NCBI GenBank assembly: GCA_002790195.1
Contig: PFUR01000013.1
Location: 1-47,715, forward strand
Direction: 5' to 3'
DNA length: 47,715 bases
Source of the DNA: Flavobacteriales bacterium CG_4_9_14_3_um_filter_40_17
GTDB lineage: Bacteria; Bacteroidota; Bacteroidia; Flavobacteriales; Flavobacteriaceae
A program made the translations under genes and the position numbers. Below the pieces are notes generated by a model, which was not told where the DNA came from, made no database searches, and saw only the letters and a list, made by a program, of their open reading frames with translations. Every line of letters begins with the position of its first letter. The stretch's first letter is position 1. Shown one piece after another: positions 24,754 through 33,968 of this stretch.

Positions 24754-26412
24754 ATGGCAGAAATAATCAACATGCCGCGACTGAGCGATACCATGGAAGA
24801 AGGTGTCGTAGCAAAATGGCTTAAAAAAGTCGGTGATACCATCAAAGAAGGTGATATTTTGGCCGAAATCGAAACCGACAAAGCCACCATGGAATTTGAA
24901 AGTTTTCACTCTGGTGTACTCTTGCACATCGGTTTGGAAGAAGGCAAAACAGCTCCTGTAGATTCCTTGTTGGCCATCATTGGCGAAAAAGGGGAAGACA
25001 TAACGGATTTATTAAAAAATCAGGCTGCCCCCGTCAAACCTGAAAACCCTAAAGTTGCTGAAACAAACCCTGAAACTACAGTAGAAACCGCCAAAATTAC
25101 AGAATCCAAGCCAGAAGCTACACCTGAAACCAAAAAAGAGATAGCCATTCCGGATGATGTGAAAGTCGTGACCATGCCTCGCCTGAGCGATACTATGACA
25201 GACGGAACGGTTGCAAGTTGGCTCAAAAAAGTGGGAGACACCATCAAAGAAGGCGATATATTGGCTGAAATCGAAACCGACAAAGCCACCATGGAATTTG
25301 AATCTTTCAATGCAGGAACCTTACTGTATGTTGGAATCAAGGAAGGAGAATCTGCACCAGTTGACAGTTTACTTGCCATCATCGGTCCTTCGGGTTTTGT
25401 TTTTTCCGATATTGTCAAAAATTTCGGAGTTGTTGCCCCTGCAGTTTTGGATGCAAAAGAAACAACCAAACCGGAAGAAAAATCTACATCTTCTCAAACA
25501 ACTCAAGAAACATCAACTTCAACTGATGGAGGAAGAATATTGGCTTCCCCCTTGGCTAAAAAAATTGCTGCGGAAAAAGGTATTGATTTACATACTGTGA
25601 AAGGCAGTGGCGACAACGGGCGCATTACCAAAGCAGATATCGAAAGCTACAAACCACGAGCGGTTGCCGCATCAAGTCCAGTTTCTCAATCTACAAGTGC
25701 TCAGATGGCTACTTTTATCCCTGCCGGCGAAGAGCATTTCGAAGAAGTGCCCAATTCTCAGATGAGAAAAACCATTGCACGCAGATTGGGAGAATCTAAA
25801 TTTACAGCTCCACATTATTACCTCACCATCGAGGTTTCTATGGATCAAGCCATTCAATCCCGCCAAGCCATCAATGCTTTGCCGGACACGAAAGTTTCCT
25901 TCAATGATTTGGTAATCAAAGCGGTTGCCATGGCATTGAAAAAGCATCCTCAGGTAAATACCCAATGGAAAGATACCGTCACCCGATACAACCAACACAT
26001 ACACGTGGGTGTAGCGGTAGCCGTCGAAGACGGTTTGGTCGTGCCGGTGCTGAAGTTTACCAACGAGTTGAGTTTGACCCAAATAGGCAACCAAGTAAAG
26101 GATTTAGCAGGCAAAGCCAGAAGCAAAAAATTGCAACCAACTGACATGGAAGGAAGCACTTTTACAGTTTCTAACTTGGGTATGTTTGGCATTGAAGAGT
26201 TTACTTCGATTATCAACCAGCCCAACTCCGCCATTCTTTCGGTTGGTGCCATCATTGAAAAACCGGTTGTCAAAAACGGTCAGATTGTGGTAGGCAACCA
26301 GATGAAACTCACCCTTGCCTGCGATCATCGCACGGTAGATGGAGCAACCGGATCTCAGTTTTTACAAACGTTGAAATCGTTTTTGGAGAATCCGGTGGTT
26401 ATGCTCGCGTAA
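24754..26412 (+). CDS. pdhC: Pyruvate dehydrogenase E2 (dihydrolipoamide acetyltransferase), two lipoyl domains
   Basis: A 552-residue E2 core protein that passes the acetyl group from lipoyl-lysine to CoA. Domains in order: lipoyl 1 (1-78, modified lysine K43 in ETDKATME), Pro/Thr/Glu-rich linker, lipoyl 2 (about 135-212, K177), linker, peripheral-subunit-binding domain (about 260-298, ASPLAKKIAAEKGID and GSGDNGRITKADIE), linker, and catalytic acetyltransferase domain (about 330-552) with H525 and D529 in DHRTVDGA. The two lipoyl segments are 134 codons apart and share a run of 36 identical bases. It follows pdhA and is closed by a good terminator. Confidence 0.96.
   Translation: MAEIINMPRLSDTMEEGVVAKWLKKVGDTIKEGDILAEIETDKATMEFESFHSGVLLHIGLEEGKTAPVDSLLAIIGEKGEDITDLLKNQAAPVKPENPKVAETNPETTVETAKITESKPEATPETKKEIAIPDDVKVVTMPRLSDTMTDGTVASWLKKVGDTIKEGDILAEIETDKATMEFESFNAGTLLYVGIKEGESAPVDSLLAIIGPSGFVFSDIVKNFGVVAPAVLDAKETTKPEEKSTSSQTTQETSTSTDGGRILASPLAKKIAAEKGIDLHTVKGSGDNGRITKADIESYKPRAVAASSPVSQSTSAQMATFIPAGEEHFEEVPNSQMRKTIARRLGESKFTAPHYYLTIEVSMDQAIQSRQAINALPDTKVSFNDLVIKAVAMALKKHPQVNTQWKDTVTRYNQHIHVGVAVAVEDGLVVPVLKFTNELSLTQIGNQVKDLAGKARSKKLQPTDMEGSTFTVSNLGMFGIEEFTSIINQPNSAILSVGAIIEKPVVKNGQIVVGNQMKLTLACDHRTVDGATGSQFLQTLKSFLENPVVMLA
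24865..24900 (+). repeat. Exact 36-base repeat in the first lipoyl domain (matches 25267-25302)
   Basis: Bases 24865-24900 and 25267-25302 are identical and encode the lipoyl-lysine region of each domain; the homology between the two domains extends well beyond. Identical synonymous codons suggest recent duplication or gene conversion. Confidence 0.9.
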
Positions 26413-26435
26413 TTCAAAAAATTTATATTTTCAAG

Positions 26436-26476
26436 ACTCCTTCAGAACCATTGCCCGTTTTGAAGGAGTTTTTTTT
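26436..26476 (+). terminator. Intrinsic terminator of pdhA-pdhC
   Basis: Perfect 9-base arms ACTCCTTCA (26436-26444) and TGAAGGAGT (26461-26469) followed by TTTTTTT. The T-tract runs into the promoter of the next gene. Confidence 0.85.
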
Positions 26477-26483
26477 ATATTTG
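26451..26483 (+). promoter_or_regulatory. Promoter of the M28 peptidase run, nested in the terminator
   Basis: TTG (26451-26453), 22-base spacer, TATATTTG (26476-26483): a close match to TTG-N19-ish-TAnnTTTG. The -33 element lies in the loop of the preceding terminator and the -7 begins at the end of its T-tract. The start codon at 26500 would leave a leader of only about ten bases. Confidence 0.6.
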
Positions 26484-26499
26484 ATAAAAAATCTAAACT

Positions 26500-27444
26500 T
26501 TGAAAAAACTTCCTCTCATTTTGCTTGGCTTCATATTCACTTTATCTGCCTACTGCCAAACGTCTCATCCCGAATTTCCCATATTGGCCGATGATGTCCG
26601 GCAAACCCTGTTTTACTTGTCTTCCGATAGTTTGCAAGGGCGGGATTCTGGCAGTGAAGGCATTGGAGAGGCGGCGGCTTACATCGAAAATATTTTTATA
26701 ACAGCCGGAGTCAACCCATTTTTCCAAACCTATAAAGACACATTGGCCAATTTCGATAAACCGTCTTTCAACATCGTAGGATTTATCGAAGGAAATGATT
26801 CCGTGCTCAAGAAAGAATGGGTTATCCTAGGCGCACATTATGACCACATCGGCATCATCAGCCCGCTTAACGGCGATTCGATTGCCAATGGAGCCAACGA
26901 CAATGCGGCAGGAGTCACTGCTGTGCTGAGCCTCGCGAAGCATTTCGCACAATCCAAATCAAACAAAAGAAGTTTGATGTTTGTGTTGTTTTCGGCAGAA
27001 GAAAAAGGTTTGCTCGGATCAAAACATTTTGCAAAACGAATCAAATCGTCAAATTTGGATATCTACACCATGCTCAATTTTGAAATGATAGGCGTTCCGA
27101 TGAAAGAGACACCCGGGAAAGCCTATCTGACCGGTTTTGATTTATCAAATATGGCACAAAAAATTAATGAATATGCCGGTGAAGAATTGGTTGTGAAATT
27201 GGCAAAAGCCGAAGAATTCAACCTATTCAGAAGATCAGATAACTTGCCTTTCTACGAAAAACTGAAAATTCCGGCTCAAACCATTTCAACTTTCGATTTC
27301 ACCAATTATCCCTATTATCACCAAGTGGATGATGAAGCTGAATGGATGGACACAACAAGCATGACGGTTTTGATCAACCAAATGATTGTGGTGATTGAGA
27401 ACATGGCCAATTCGCCTGAAAAAGAAATTCGATTGCATGAATAA
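26500..27444 (+). CDS. M28 family metallopeptidase, secreted
   Basis: A 314-residue exported di-zinc peptidase. It starts with TTG at 26500: an in-frame stop at 26494 excludes earlier starts, and MKKLPLILLGFIFTLSAYCQ from the TTG is a complete signal peptide. Metal and catalytic residues fit the M28 pattern: H113 in GAHYDHIG, D134 in GANDNAAG, E167/E168 in FSAEEKGLLGS, E195 in LNFEMIG and H274 in YYHQVDDE. It is probably an aminopeptidase. Its last codons overlap the next gene (ATGAATAA at 27437), so M28, SDR and the following genes are likely one operon. Confidence 0.92.
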   Translation: MKKLPLILLGFIFTLSAYCQTSHPEFPILADDVRQTLFYLSSDSLQGRDSGSEGIGEAAAYIENIFITAGVNPFFQTYKDTLANFDKPSFNIVGFIEGNDSVLKKEWVILGAHYDHIGIISPLNGDSIANGANDNAAGVTAVLSLAKHFAQSKSNKRSLMFVLFSAEEKGLLGSKHFAKRIKSSNLDIYTMLNFEMIGVPMKETPGKAYLTGFDLSNMAQKINEYAGEELVVKLAKAEEFNLFRRSDNLPFYEKLKIPAQTISTFDFTNYPYYHQVDDEAEWMDTTSMTVLINQMIVVIENMANSPEKEIRLHE

Positions 27445-28117
27445 AAACATCATCATCAGCGGGGCGGGCAAAGGCATCGGGTTTGAATTGTCCAAAAAAC
27501 TGGCGGCTTCCGGGCATCAGGTGTTGGCTCTGTCAAGAAATATTGAGGCATTTCAAAAATGGAATCATCCGAATATAACCGCAATGTCTTTCGATTTGTG
27601 TAAACCTTCCGATTTTTCAAAACTGATTCCACTTCTGAAAAAATTAAAGTCGGTCGATATTTTGATTAACAATGCGGGGTTTTTGATTTTAAAAACATTT
27701 GCCGAACTCACGGATGATGATTTTCAGAAAGTATTTGATGTGAATTTTTTCGGAGCCGTCCGGTTGATCCGAACGGTTTTGCCTTTTATGAAAAAAACGA
27801 GCCATGTGGTCAACATCAGTAGCATGGGCGGGGTGCAGGGCAGCGTCAAATTTCCCGGCTTGGCCGCATACAGTTCAGCCAAAGGAGCTATCATCACCCT
27901 GACCGAATTGTTAGCCGAAGAACACAAAGAAAGTGGACCTTCTTTCAATGCATTAGCTTTAGGAGCAGTGCAAACGGAAATGCTCGAAGAAGCCTTTCCA
28001 GGCTATCAAGCACCGATATCTGCGGAAGGGATGGCAATGTATATCGCGGATTTCGCACTTAATGGAAATAAATATTACAACGGTAAAATCTTACAAGTTT
28101 CTGCCAGCACGCCCTGA
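27437..28117 (+). CDS. Short-chain dehydrogenase/reductase
   Basis: A 226-residue classical SDR with GAGKGIG (9-15), NNAG (78-81), a catalytic serine in NISSM (about 129), and YSSAK (Y145, K149). The substrate cannot be predicted from sequence. I start it at ATG 27437, which overlaps the stop of the peptidase gene by eight bases; the upstream part of the frame is inside the peptidase gene. The SprT-like gene starts one base after its stop. Confidence 0.92.
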   Translation: MNKNIIISGAGKGIGFELSKKLAASGHQVLALSRNIEAFQKWNHPNITAMSFDLCKPSDFSKLIPLLKKLKSVDILINNAGFLILKTFAELTDDDFQKVFDVNFFGAVRLIRTVLPFMKKTSHVVNISSMGGVQGSVKFPGLAAYSSAKGAIITLTELLAEEHKESGPSFNALALGAVQTEMLEEAFPGYQAPISAEGMAMYIADFALNGNKYYNGKILQVSASTP

Positions 28118-28118
28118 T

Positions 28119-28724
28119 ATGATCGACAAACTCAAACCTTATTTGCCGGAAGCCGCTGCAAGCCCTGTTTTTGAACTTATCAAAAATAACAGGGTGCATT
28201 TGAAAATTGTCAACAAACGACGAACCAAGCACGGAGATTACAGGCCAATGGACAGTGGCGGCCATCAAATTACAGTCAATGCTGAAGGCAATCCGTATCG
28301 GTTTTTAATTACCACTTTGCATGAAATTGCGCATTTGTTGGCTTTTGAAAAATACGGGCGAAAAATAAAACCGCACGGTATGGAATGGAAACAGACGTTT
28401 CAGCATTTGGCACTTCCCTATTTGCGTCCCGAAATATTTCCTTCGGATATACTGCCGGTGATTGCCCGGCATTTTAAAAATCCGACTGCGAGCAGTGATA
28501 CCGATCTATACATGAGCCAAGCCCTGCGTCGATATGATTCGGTTACCGGCAAAAATTATATCTTTGAAATTCCAAAAGGAATACATTTCAAGGTACAGGA
28601 ACGCTTGTTTAAAAAAGGAAAACAACGCACCAAACGATTTGAATGCATGGAAATAAGCACCGGAAGAATCTATTTGTTCCACCCAAACGCGGAAGTCGAA
28701 ACAGTCGAAAACAAACAAACATAA
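28119..28724 (+). CDS. SprT-like zinc metalloprotease domain protein
   Basis: A 201-residue SprT-type protein: HEIAH at 68-72 (H68, E69, H72) and a probable third ligand H86 in KPHGMEW. Bacterial SprT proteins are small cytoplasmic relatives of the DNA-protein-crosslink protease SPRTN. The C-terminal part (LRRYDSVTGKNYIFEIPKG, GKQRTKRFECMEISTGRIYLF) looks like a small beta domain but lacks the cysteines of a zinc ribbon. I start it at ATG 28119, one base after the SDR stop; the open frame reaches back into the SDR gene. Its presence in this operon does not explain its role. Confidence 0.87.
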   Translation: MIDKLKPYLPEAAASPVFELIKNNRVHLKIVNKRRTKHGDYRPMDSGGHQITVNAEGNPYRFLITTLHEIAHLLAFEKYGRKIKPHGMEWKQTFQHLALPYLRPEIFPSDILPVIARHFKNPTASSDTDLYMSQALRRYDSVTGKNYIFEIPKGIHFKVQERLFKKGKQRTKRFECMEISTGRIYLFHPNAEVETVENKQT

Positions 28725-28735
28725 AATCGTCTTAG

Positions 28736-29821
28736 ATGGACAACCAACATTATTATGCAGTTATCATGGCCGGCGGGGTCGGCTCGCGGTTTTGGCCAGT
28801 GAGTAAATCGGATTTTCCGAAACAATTCCACGATATGTTGGGCACCGGGAAAACCTTGCTTCAGACTACTTTTGAACGCGTTTCGGAAATTGTACCTACT
28901 CAAAATATCTTGATACTGACCAATGCGCGATACCAAAATTTGGTTGTCCATCAATTACCCGAAATTACTTCCGGGCAAATACTTTTGGAGCCGGCCATGC
29001 GAAACACGGCTCCGTGCATTTTGTATGCAGCGATGAAAATCCAGCAAAAAGACCCAAAAGCGGTCATGTTGGTTGCGCCGAGTGATCATTGGATTGAAGA
29101 TAGCCAGGCTTTTAAGAAAGATGTCGTCAAGAGCTTTGCTTATTCAAGTGCGACTGATGCGCTGATTACGTTGGGAATCAAACCACTTTCGCCCAATACC
29201 GGATATGGGTACATCCAATTTGAAAGAGAAAACAGTGTCGAAACTTTCAACAAAGTGGTTCGTTTCACTGAAAAACCTAAGCTCGAACTCGCCAAATCTT
29301 TTTTATTACAAGGGAATTTTCTTTGGAATGCCGGAATTTTCGTTTGGAGCGTCGAAGTGATATCCGAAGCTTTTCAACGGCATCAACCCATCCTGTACAA
29401 CTTGTTTGAAGGTGGGAAAAAATCGTACAACTGCGCCTCTGAGCAAGAATTTATTGACACAAATTATCACAAATCGGAAAACATATCAATAGATTATGCT
29501 ATTTTAGAAATGGCACAAAACGTATGGGTATTGCCCGCTTCATTTGATTGGAATGATTTAGGAACCTGGGGTTCATTATACGATAAATTAGACAAAGACG
29601 AAGCACAAAACGCGGTAGTCAACGCACGTTTGCTGGCTGAAAATGCGTCCAAGAATATTGTGAGTACAACTACCGAAAAATTGGTTGTTATCGATGGAAT
29701 ATCCGATTTTATTGTGGTCGAAACGGCAGAAAGCCTGTTGATTTACCCCAAGTCAAAAGAGCAAAACATCAAAGAGGTTTTGGAAAAAATAAAAGAAAAT
29801 TTCGGAACTTCATTCACCTAA
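28736..29821 (+). CDS. manC: Mannose-1-phosphate guanylyltransferase
   Basis: A 361-residue nucleotidyltransferase making GDP-mannose from GTP and mannose-1-phosphate. The N-terminal MAGGVGSRFWPVSKSDFPKQF (11-31) is the GTP-binding and family signature, and LEPAMRNTAPCILYAA, VAPSDHWI, FTEKPKLE and NAGIFVW follow in the expected order. The C-terminal phosphomannose isomerase cupin of long GMP/PMI enzymes is absent, so it is monofunctional. It feeds GDP-sugar synthesis for surface glycans. It sits 11 bases after the SprT gene and 5 bases before the DUF389 gene. Confidence 0.95.
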   Translation: MDNQHYYAVIMAGGVGSRFWPVSKSDFPKQFHDMLGTGKTLLQTTFERVSEIVPTQNILILTNARYQNLVVHQLPEITSGQILLEPAMRNTAPCILYAAMKIQQKDPKAVMLVAPSDHWIEDSQAFKKDVVKSFAYSSATDALITLGIKPLSPNTGYGYIQFERENSVETFNKVVRFTEKPKLELAKSFLLQGNFLWNAGIFVWSVEVISEAFQRHQPILYNLFEGGKKSYNCASEQEFIDTNYHKSENISIDYAILEMAQNVWVLPASFDWNDLGTWGSLYDKLDKDEAQNAVVNARLLAENASKNIVSTTTEKLVVIDGISDFIVVETAESLLIYPKSKEQNIKEVLEKIKENFGTSFT

Positions 29822-29826
29822 ATAAA

Positions 29827-31266
29827 ATGGCAATGGGACAAGGCAACCAACCGAAATTAAACGAGCCAAAAATAGACAAGGAAGTCGTAAAGAATGCGTT
29901 TGAAAACCTCCGTGTTTTTTTGCTTAATTTACTGGATATCAGAAGTGAGACAGATAAAGCAGAAACCATCGAATCCATCAAAAAAGACTTGACTTTCAAG
30001 GGCCACAACGCGTGGATTCTAATTTTCTCTATTTTTATTGCTTCCATCGGGCTCAATGTGAGTTCGACTGCCGTAGTCATTGGAGCCATGTTGATTTCAC
30101 CATTGATGGGGCCAATTGTCGGATTGGGCCTGTCTGTAGCCGTTAACGATGTCGATACTTTGCGGAAATCACTGATCAACTTGGGTGTTATGGTCGGATT
30201 GAGTGTGTTGACAGCTTTTCTATATTTCAAACTCTCACCACTGACTGAACTCACACCCGAATTGGAGGCTCGGACTTATCCAACCATCTTAGATGTTTTA
30301 ATCGCTATTTTTGGTGGCTTGGCTTTGATTTTTGCACGAACCAAAAAAGGGACGATGGCAAGCGTTATTTTTGGCGTAGCAATTGCAACTGCCTTGATGC
30401 CACCACTTTGTACAGCCGGTTACGGTTTTGCGGTTTGGGAACCCAAATACTTTGGAGGTGCTTTGTATTTGTTTACCATCAATGCCATTTTTATTGCCCT
30501 GACCACTTTTTTGGTAGCAAAGCTGCTCAAGTTCCCGATGGTTAAATACGTCAATTCAATCCGAAGAAAAAGAATAGCCCAATTAGCTTCTTTGGTTGCT
30601 TTTTTGGTGTTAATTCCCAGCGTTTTTCTGTTTTATATGATGTTGAAAGAAACTGTTTTCAAGCAAAACATACGTTCATTCATTCAAGATGAAGTTTTAA
30701 TAACTTCAACAACCAACAATCTAATCAAAGACCTGACTGAAATTCAACACCAATTCAATGGAGAATCCCGTGTAGATTTATATTTTATGGGTAGCCAAAA
30801 GATATCGGACGATTTGATAAATGTATGGAAGGCTAAATTGAGTTTAAATCCATCGACAGCTAAAACAAACTTAGTGATACATCAAAACGAAGTATCGGAC
30901 TCATTCAATGAACTCACTTATATGAAGCAACTTCGAGAGCGGGACATAGACGAATTGAAGAGCAAAGACGAAAAAATTGCATTTTTAGAAAAAGAAGTTC
31001 TCAAGTTGTCTGGGCTTTCAAAAGAGATCATTCCTTTTGCAGAAATCAGCAAAGAACTCAAAATCAATTACGAAGATGTTGAATCGTTGAATTATGCCAA
31101 TCGTATTTCTACCAATTTTGAAAAAATAGACACGCTACCTGTGTTTGAAATCAAATGGAAACCCATCGTCAAGCCAGAAGAAAAAATAAAGAATTTGGGG
31201 AAAATACAATCCTGGCTCAAATTCAAACTTCAAAGAGACACCTTGCTTGTCAAGAGTTTAGATTGA
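29827..31266 (+). CDS. DUF389 integral membrane protein
   Basis: A 479-residue membrane protein of the DUF389 family, whose function is unknown. After about 55 soluble residues comes WILIFSIFIASIGLNVSSTAVVIGAM (the conserved DUF389 core), then LISPLMGPIVGLGLSVAV and four or more further membrane helices to about residue 280. The C-terminal 200 residues are soluble, with a predicted coiled coil at about 362-400 (MKQLRERDIDELKSKDEKI). This long tail is an addition to the core domain and probably faces one side of the membrane. It is five bases after manC and is probably co-transcribed; a terminator-like hairpin follows. Confidence 0.88.
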   Translation: MAMGQGNQPKLNEPKIDKEVVKNAFENLRVFLLNLLDIRSETDKAETIESIKKDLTFKGHNAWILIFSIFIASIGLNVSSTAVVIGAMLISPLMGPIVGLGLSVAVNDVDTLRKSLINLGVMVGLSVLTAFLYFKLSPLTELTPELEARTYPTILDVLIAIFGGLALIFARTKKGTMASVIFGVAIATALMPPLCTAGYGFAVWEPKYFGGALYLFTINAIFIALTTFLVAKLLKFPMVKYVNSIRRKRIAQLASLVAFLVLIPSVFLFYMMLKETVFKQNIRSFIQDEVLITSTTNNLIKDLTEIQHQFNGESRVDLYFMGSQKISDDLINVWKAKLSLNPSTAKTNLVIHQNEVSDSFNELTYMKQLRERDIDELKSKDEKIAFLEKEVLKLSGLSKEIIPFAEISKELKINYEDVESLNYANRISTNFEKIDTLPVFEIKWKPIVKPEEKIKNLGKIQSWLKFKLQRDTLLVKSLD

Positions 31267-31277
31267 TATTATATGGC

Positions 31278-31315
31278 AAACATTGAATGAGAAATTTCAA
31301 ATGTTTATTTTTTTG
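31278..31315 (+). terminator. Terminator-like hairpin after the DUF389 gene
   Basis: AAACATT (31278-31284) pairs with AATGTTT (31300-31306), with extra inner GAA/TTC pairing and a one-base bulge, followed by ATTTTTTTG. Confidence 0.65.
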
Positions 31316-31374
31316 AAAAAACTAATAATAATTTAATATTGTTAGCAATAGTCTAACCCAATCATAATTTTCAG

Positions 31375-31408
31375 TTGAGCATGTCATAACATAGTCCGTT
31401 TAATTTCG
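31375..31408 (+). promoter_or_regulatory. Possible promoter of the TonB receptor operon
   Basis: TTG (31375-31377), 23-base spacer, TAATTTCG (31401-31408; one mismatch to TAnnTTTG), ending 22 bases before the start at 31431. Confidence 0.4.
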
Positions 31409-31430
31409 CACAAACTTTAAACCCATTGTT

Positions 31431-33929
31431 ATGAAATTTCTCAACAATTTTATTTTGCTTTTTTTGTTTACTTTTTCTGTTGTTCATTCGCAAACTTCCG
31501 GTAATTTAAACGGAATCGTAACCGATGAAAAAGGGTGGCCTATTATCGGTGCAAATATTGTCATAAACAGCCTGTCTTTAGGTGCGGTAACGGATGAAAA
31601 AGGAGCTTTTTTTTTCTCGAACATTAAAGCCGGAACATATGAACTCCAGGTTTCGTATCTTGGATTTGAAACAATTACTAAAAGAGTTGTCATTGGAAGT
31701 GGTCAAACCAATCTAAACTTCACGCTCAAGGAAAATGCATTTGTTTTGGAGGGATTGGTAGTGACTGCACAAATGAGAGAACAGCGCAACAAAGATGTAC
31801 CGATTGCCATTTCTTCTTATGGGGGTGAGTTTATCAAAAACAATAGAACTTTTGAATATGATGCTTTTTCAGACTTTGTGCCGGGCTTTCAAGTACAGAT
31901 ACAAAGTGCTAACAACCCTGGCGTTGTAATCAGAGGAATTACGAGCGACAGTGGGGACTCACGGGTAGAACCCCGTGTTTCTATTTTTCAAGATGGTGTT
32001 TCCATCAGCAAATCCAGAGGGTCTGTTGTAGAGTTATATGATATAGATAGAATAGAAGTTTTGAAGGGACCGCAGGGTACACTTTTTGGTAGAGGCGCAC
32101 AAATTGGCGCCATGCACATTATCCAAAACAAAGCCAAAAACGAAACTTCCGGTTCCTTCACGCTTGGGGTCGGAGATTTTGGTCAGTTTTTGGCAACGGG
32201 ATATTTTAACGTGCCATTAGTAAAAGATAAACTCTTCATTAGAACCGCTGCTACTTACAACTTTAGAGATGGTTTTGTCAGGAATCTTTCAGGAGGCGAT
32301 TTGAACGGAAAAGAAACCCTCGCGTATAGAGGTTCTTTGAAATATTTGATATCAGACAACACAACCTTTGATGTTATTGCCAATTGGCAAAAAGATACTC
32401 CACCGGGGACTTCTTTTAAAAGTGGTACTTTTGCACCCTTAGGAGGAGATACTAACCCGAATACATTCGCAGATTTGGAGAGAGGTGATGAACTCGGTTT
32501 AAATCGTACAGTATATGGTTTTACAGGTATTTTGAAGCATCATTTCAACCCTAATTGGGAGCTTACTTCTACGACGGCTTACCGAAAATTTGATTCTGAT
32601 GAAGCTTTTGACGCTGATGGAACAGCAGCACCGGTTTTGTATTTCAGGGAAATAGCAAAAGGAGAGCAGTTTAGTCAAGAAGTTCGATTTAATTATGACA
32701 ACAAGGAAAAACTAAGGGGTTTCTTCGGGGCAAATTATTTTTATGAGAATGGTTCTCAGGCCGTACCTTTTGAAGTAGATGAAAGAAGTTACATAGTTTT
32801 GCTGATCAACAATCCGGCATTGGTGATAAATGGCATCCCAACTTTACTCTCCAACATTCCTAATAATCCCGCTTTTGGTCAACTCGCAGATGCACCGTTG
32901 AATGAATTTAACAGAGAAAAATCTACCAATTTCGGTAAAAATTATTCTGGCGATATCTTTGCCGATGCTTCTTATGATTTGTTTGAAAAACTTACTTTAA
33001 CGGCGGGCATACGTGCCACTTGGGAGAATATCAATGCAGGCTTAGAGGTTGAAAATGCGGAACTTCCGGGTCTGTTGGGTAACTTTTTAGGTGCATTTCC
33101 CAACAACCTTTTTGCCCCGACAAACGGCAGAAAAAATGCCAGCGATAATTTTACTTCTGTGGTAGGTCGCGTAGCATTGAACTATGAATTATCAGACCAA
33201 ATTACTTTTTTCGGAAATGTTGCTAGAGGCAGAAGACCCAATGTAATCAATGTAACTGCTGCCAATGTAACTGTTTTGGCAAATGAAATCGTTTGGTCTT
33301 ATGAAGTTGGTGCAAAATCATTGTTTATGAACAACCGTTTTCAGTTTGATGCAAATGCATTCGTGTATGACTACAGTAATTTTCAAACTACGATTGCAAC
33401 ACTAACCGAAGCGGGTCTGATTCTAAATCCGGACGATAGCGGTAGTGCTACTTCTTTTGGCTTTGAAACGGCGCTTCAATTTGCATTCGGAAAAAAGAGC
33501 AGTGTTTTTGCCAATTATGGTTATATAGATGCCTCTTTTGATGACAAAGACTCAAATGGTAATGTTCAAGCTTTGGCAGGAAATAAATTCAGGTTAACGC
33601 CTAAACATTCTTTTTCAGCCGGCATCAATTACAACCCGAAAATAACAGACAACATCGATTATTTTTTCCGTCCAACGTTTACATTTAAGTCAAAAGTGTT
33701 TTTTGAAGAAACCAATTTACCGGGAATTTCTCAAGGCGATTACGGAATTACCAATCTGAGAACAGGCTTTGTTTTCAAAGACAAATACGAGATAAATTTC
33801 TACATAACCAATCTTTTTGATAAAGAATTTATTATCGATGCGGGGAATACCGGTGGCGCATTCGGTATTCCGACTTTTATTGCCGGTCCGCCTCGATTTA
33901 TCGGGTTTCAAACATCTGTTAATTTTTAA
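31431..33929 (+). CDS. TonB-dependent receptor with CarboxypepD-reg domain
   Basis: An 832-residue outer-membrane receptor. Signal peptide to about residue 22 (VVHSQ), carboxypeptidase-regulatory-like domain (LNGIVTDEKGWPIIGANIVI, 25-105), TonB-box-like FVLEGLVVTAQ, plug domain (KDVPIAISSYGGEFI, IEVLKGPQGTLFGRGAQIG; about 120-230) and a 22-strand-type barrel ending IGFQTSVNF. It imports a ligand with TonB energy. The next two genes, an exported hydrolase and a glycerophosphodiesterase lipoprotein, follow at 39 and 3 bases, so the ligand may be something they process, for example a lipid-derived or ester compound. That is an inference from context only. Confidence 0.92.
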   Translation: MKFLNNFILLFLFTFSVVHSQTSGNLNGIVTDEKGWPIIGANIVINSLSLGAVTDEKGAFFFSNIKAGTYELQVSYLGFETITKRVVIGSGQTNLNFTLKENAFVLEGLVVTAQMREQRNKDVPIAISSYGGEFIKNNRTFEYDAFSDFVPGFQVQIQSANNPGVVIRGITSDSGDSRVEPRVSIFQDGVSISKSRGSVVELYDIDRIEVLKGPQGTLFGRGAQIGAMHIIQNKAKNETSGSFTLGVGDFGQFLATGYFNVPLVKDKLFIRTAATYNFRDGFVRNLSGGDLNGKETLAYRGSLKYLISDNTTFDVIANWQKDTPPGTSFKSGTFAPLGGDTNPNTFADLERGDELGLNRTVYGFTGILKHHFNPNWELTSTTAYRKFDSDEAFDADGTAAPVLYFREIAKGEQFSQEVRFNYDNKEKLRGFFGANYFYENGSQAVPFEVDERSYIVLLINNPALVINGIPTLLSNIPNNPAFGQLADAPLNEFNREKSTNFGKNYSGDIFADASYDLFEKLTLTAGIRATWENINAGLEVENAELPGLLGNFLGAFPNNLFAPTNGRKNASDNFTSVVGRVALNYELSDQITFFGNVARGRRPNVINVTAANVTVLANEIVWSYEVGAKSLFMNNRFQFDANAFVYDYSNFQTTIATLTEAGLILNPDDSGSATSFGFETALQFAFGKKSSVFANYGYIDASFDDKDSNGNVQALAGNKFRLTPKHSFSAGINYNPKITDNIDYFFRPTFTFKSKVFFEETNLPGISQGDYGITNLRTGFVFKDKYEINFYITNLFDKEFIIDAGNTGGAFGIPTFIAGPPRFIGFQTSVNF

Positions 33930-33968
33930 TTTTTGAATAACTTAGCTGTCTATTTTCAATGAAAAACC

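Noticed and set aside
28062-28118. Upstream extension of the SprT-like protein
   Set aside because: It lies within the SDR gene in another frame; ATG 28119 right after the SDR stop is the better start.
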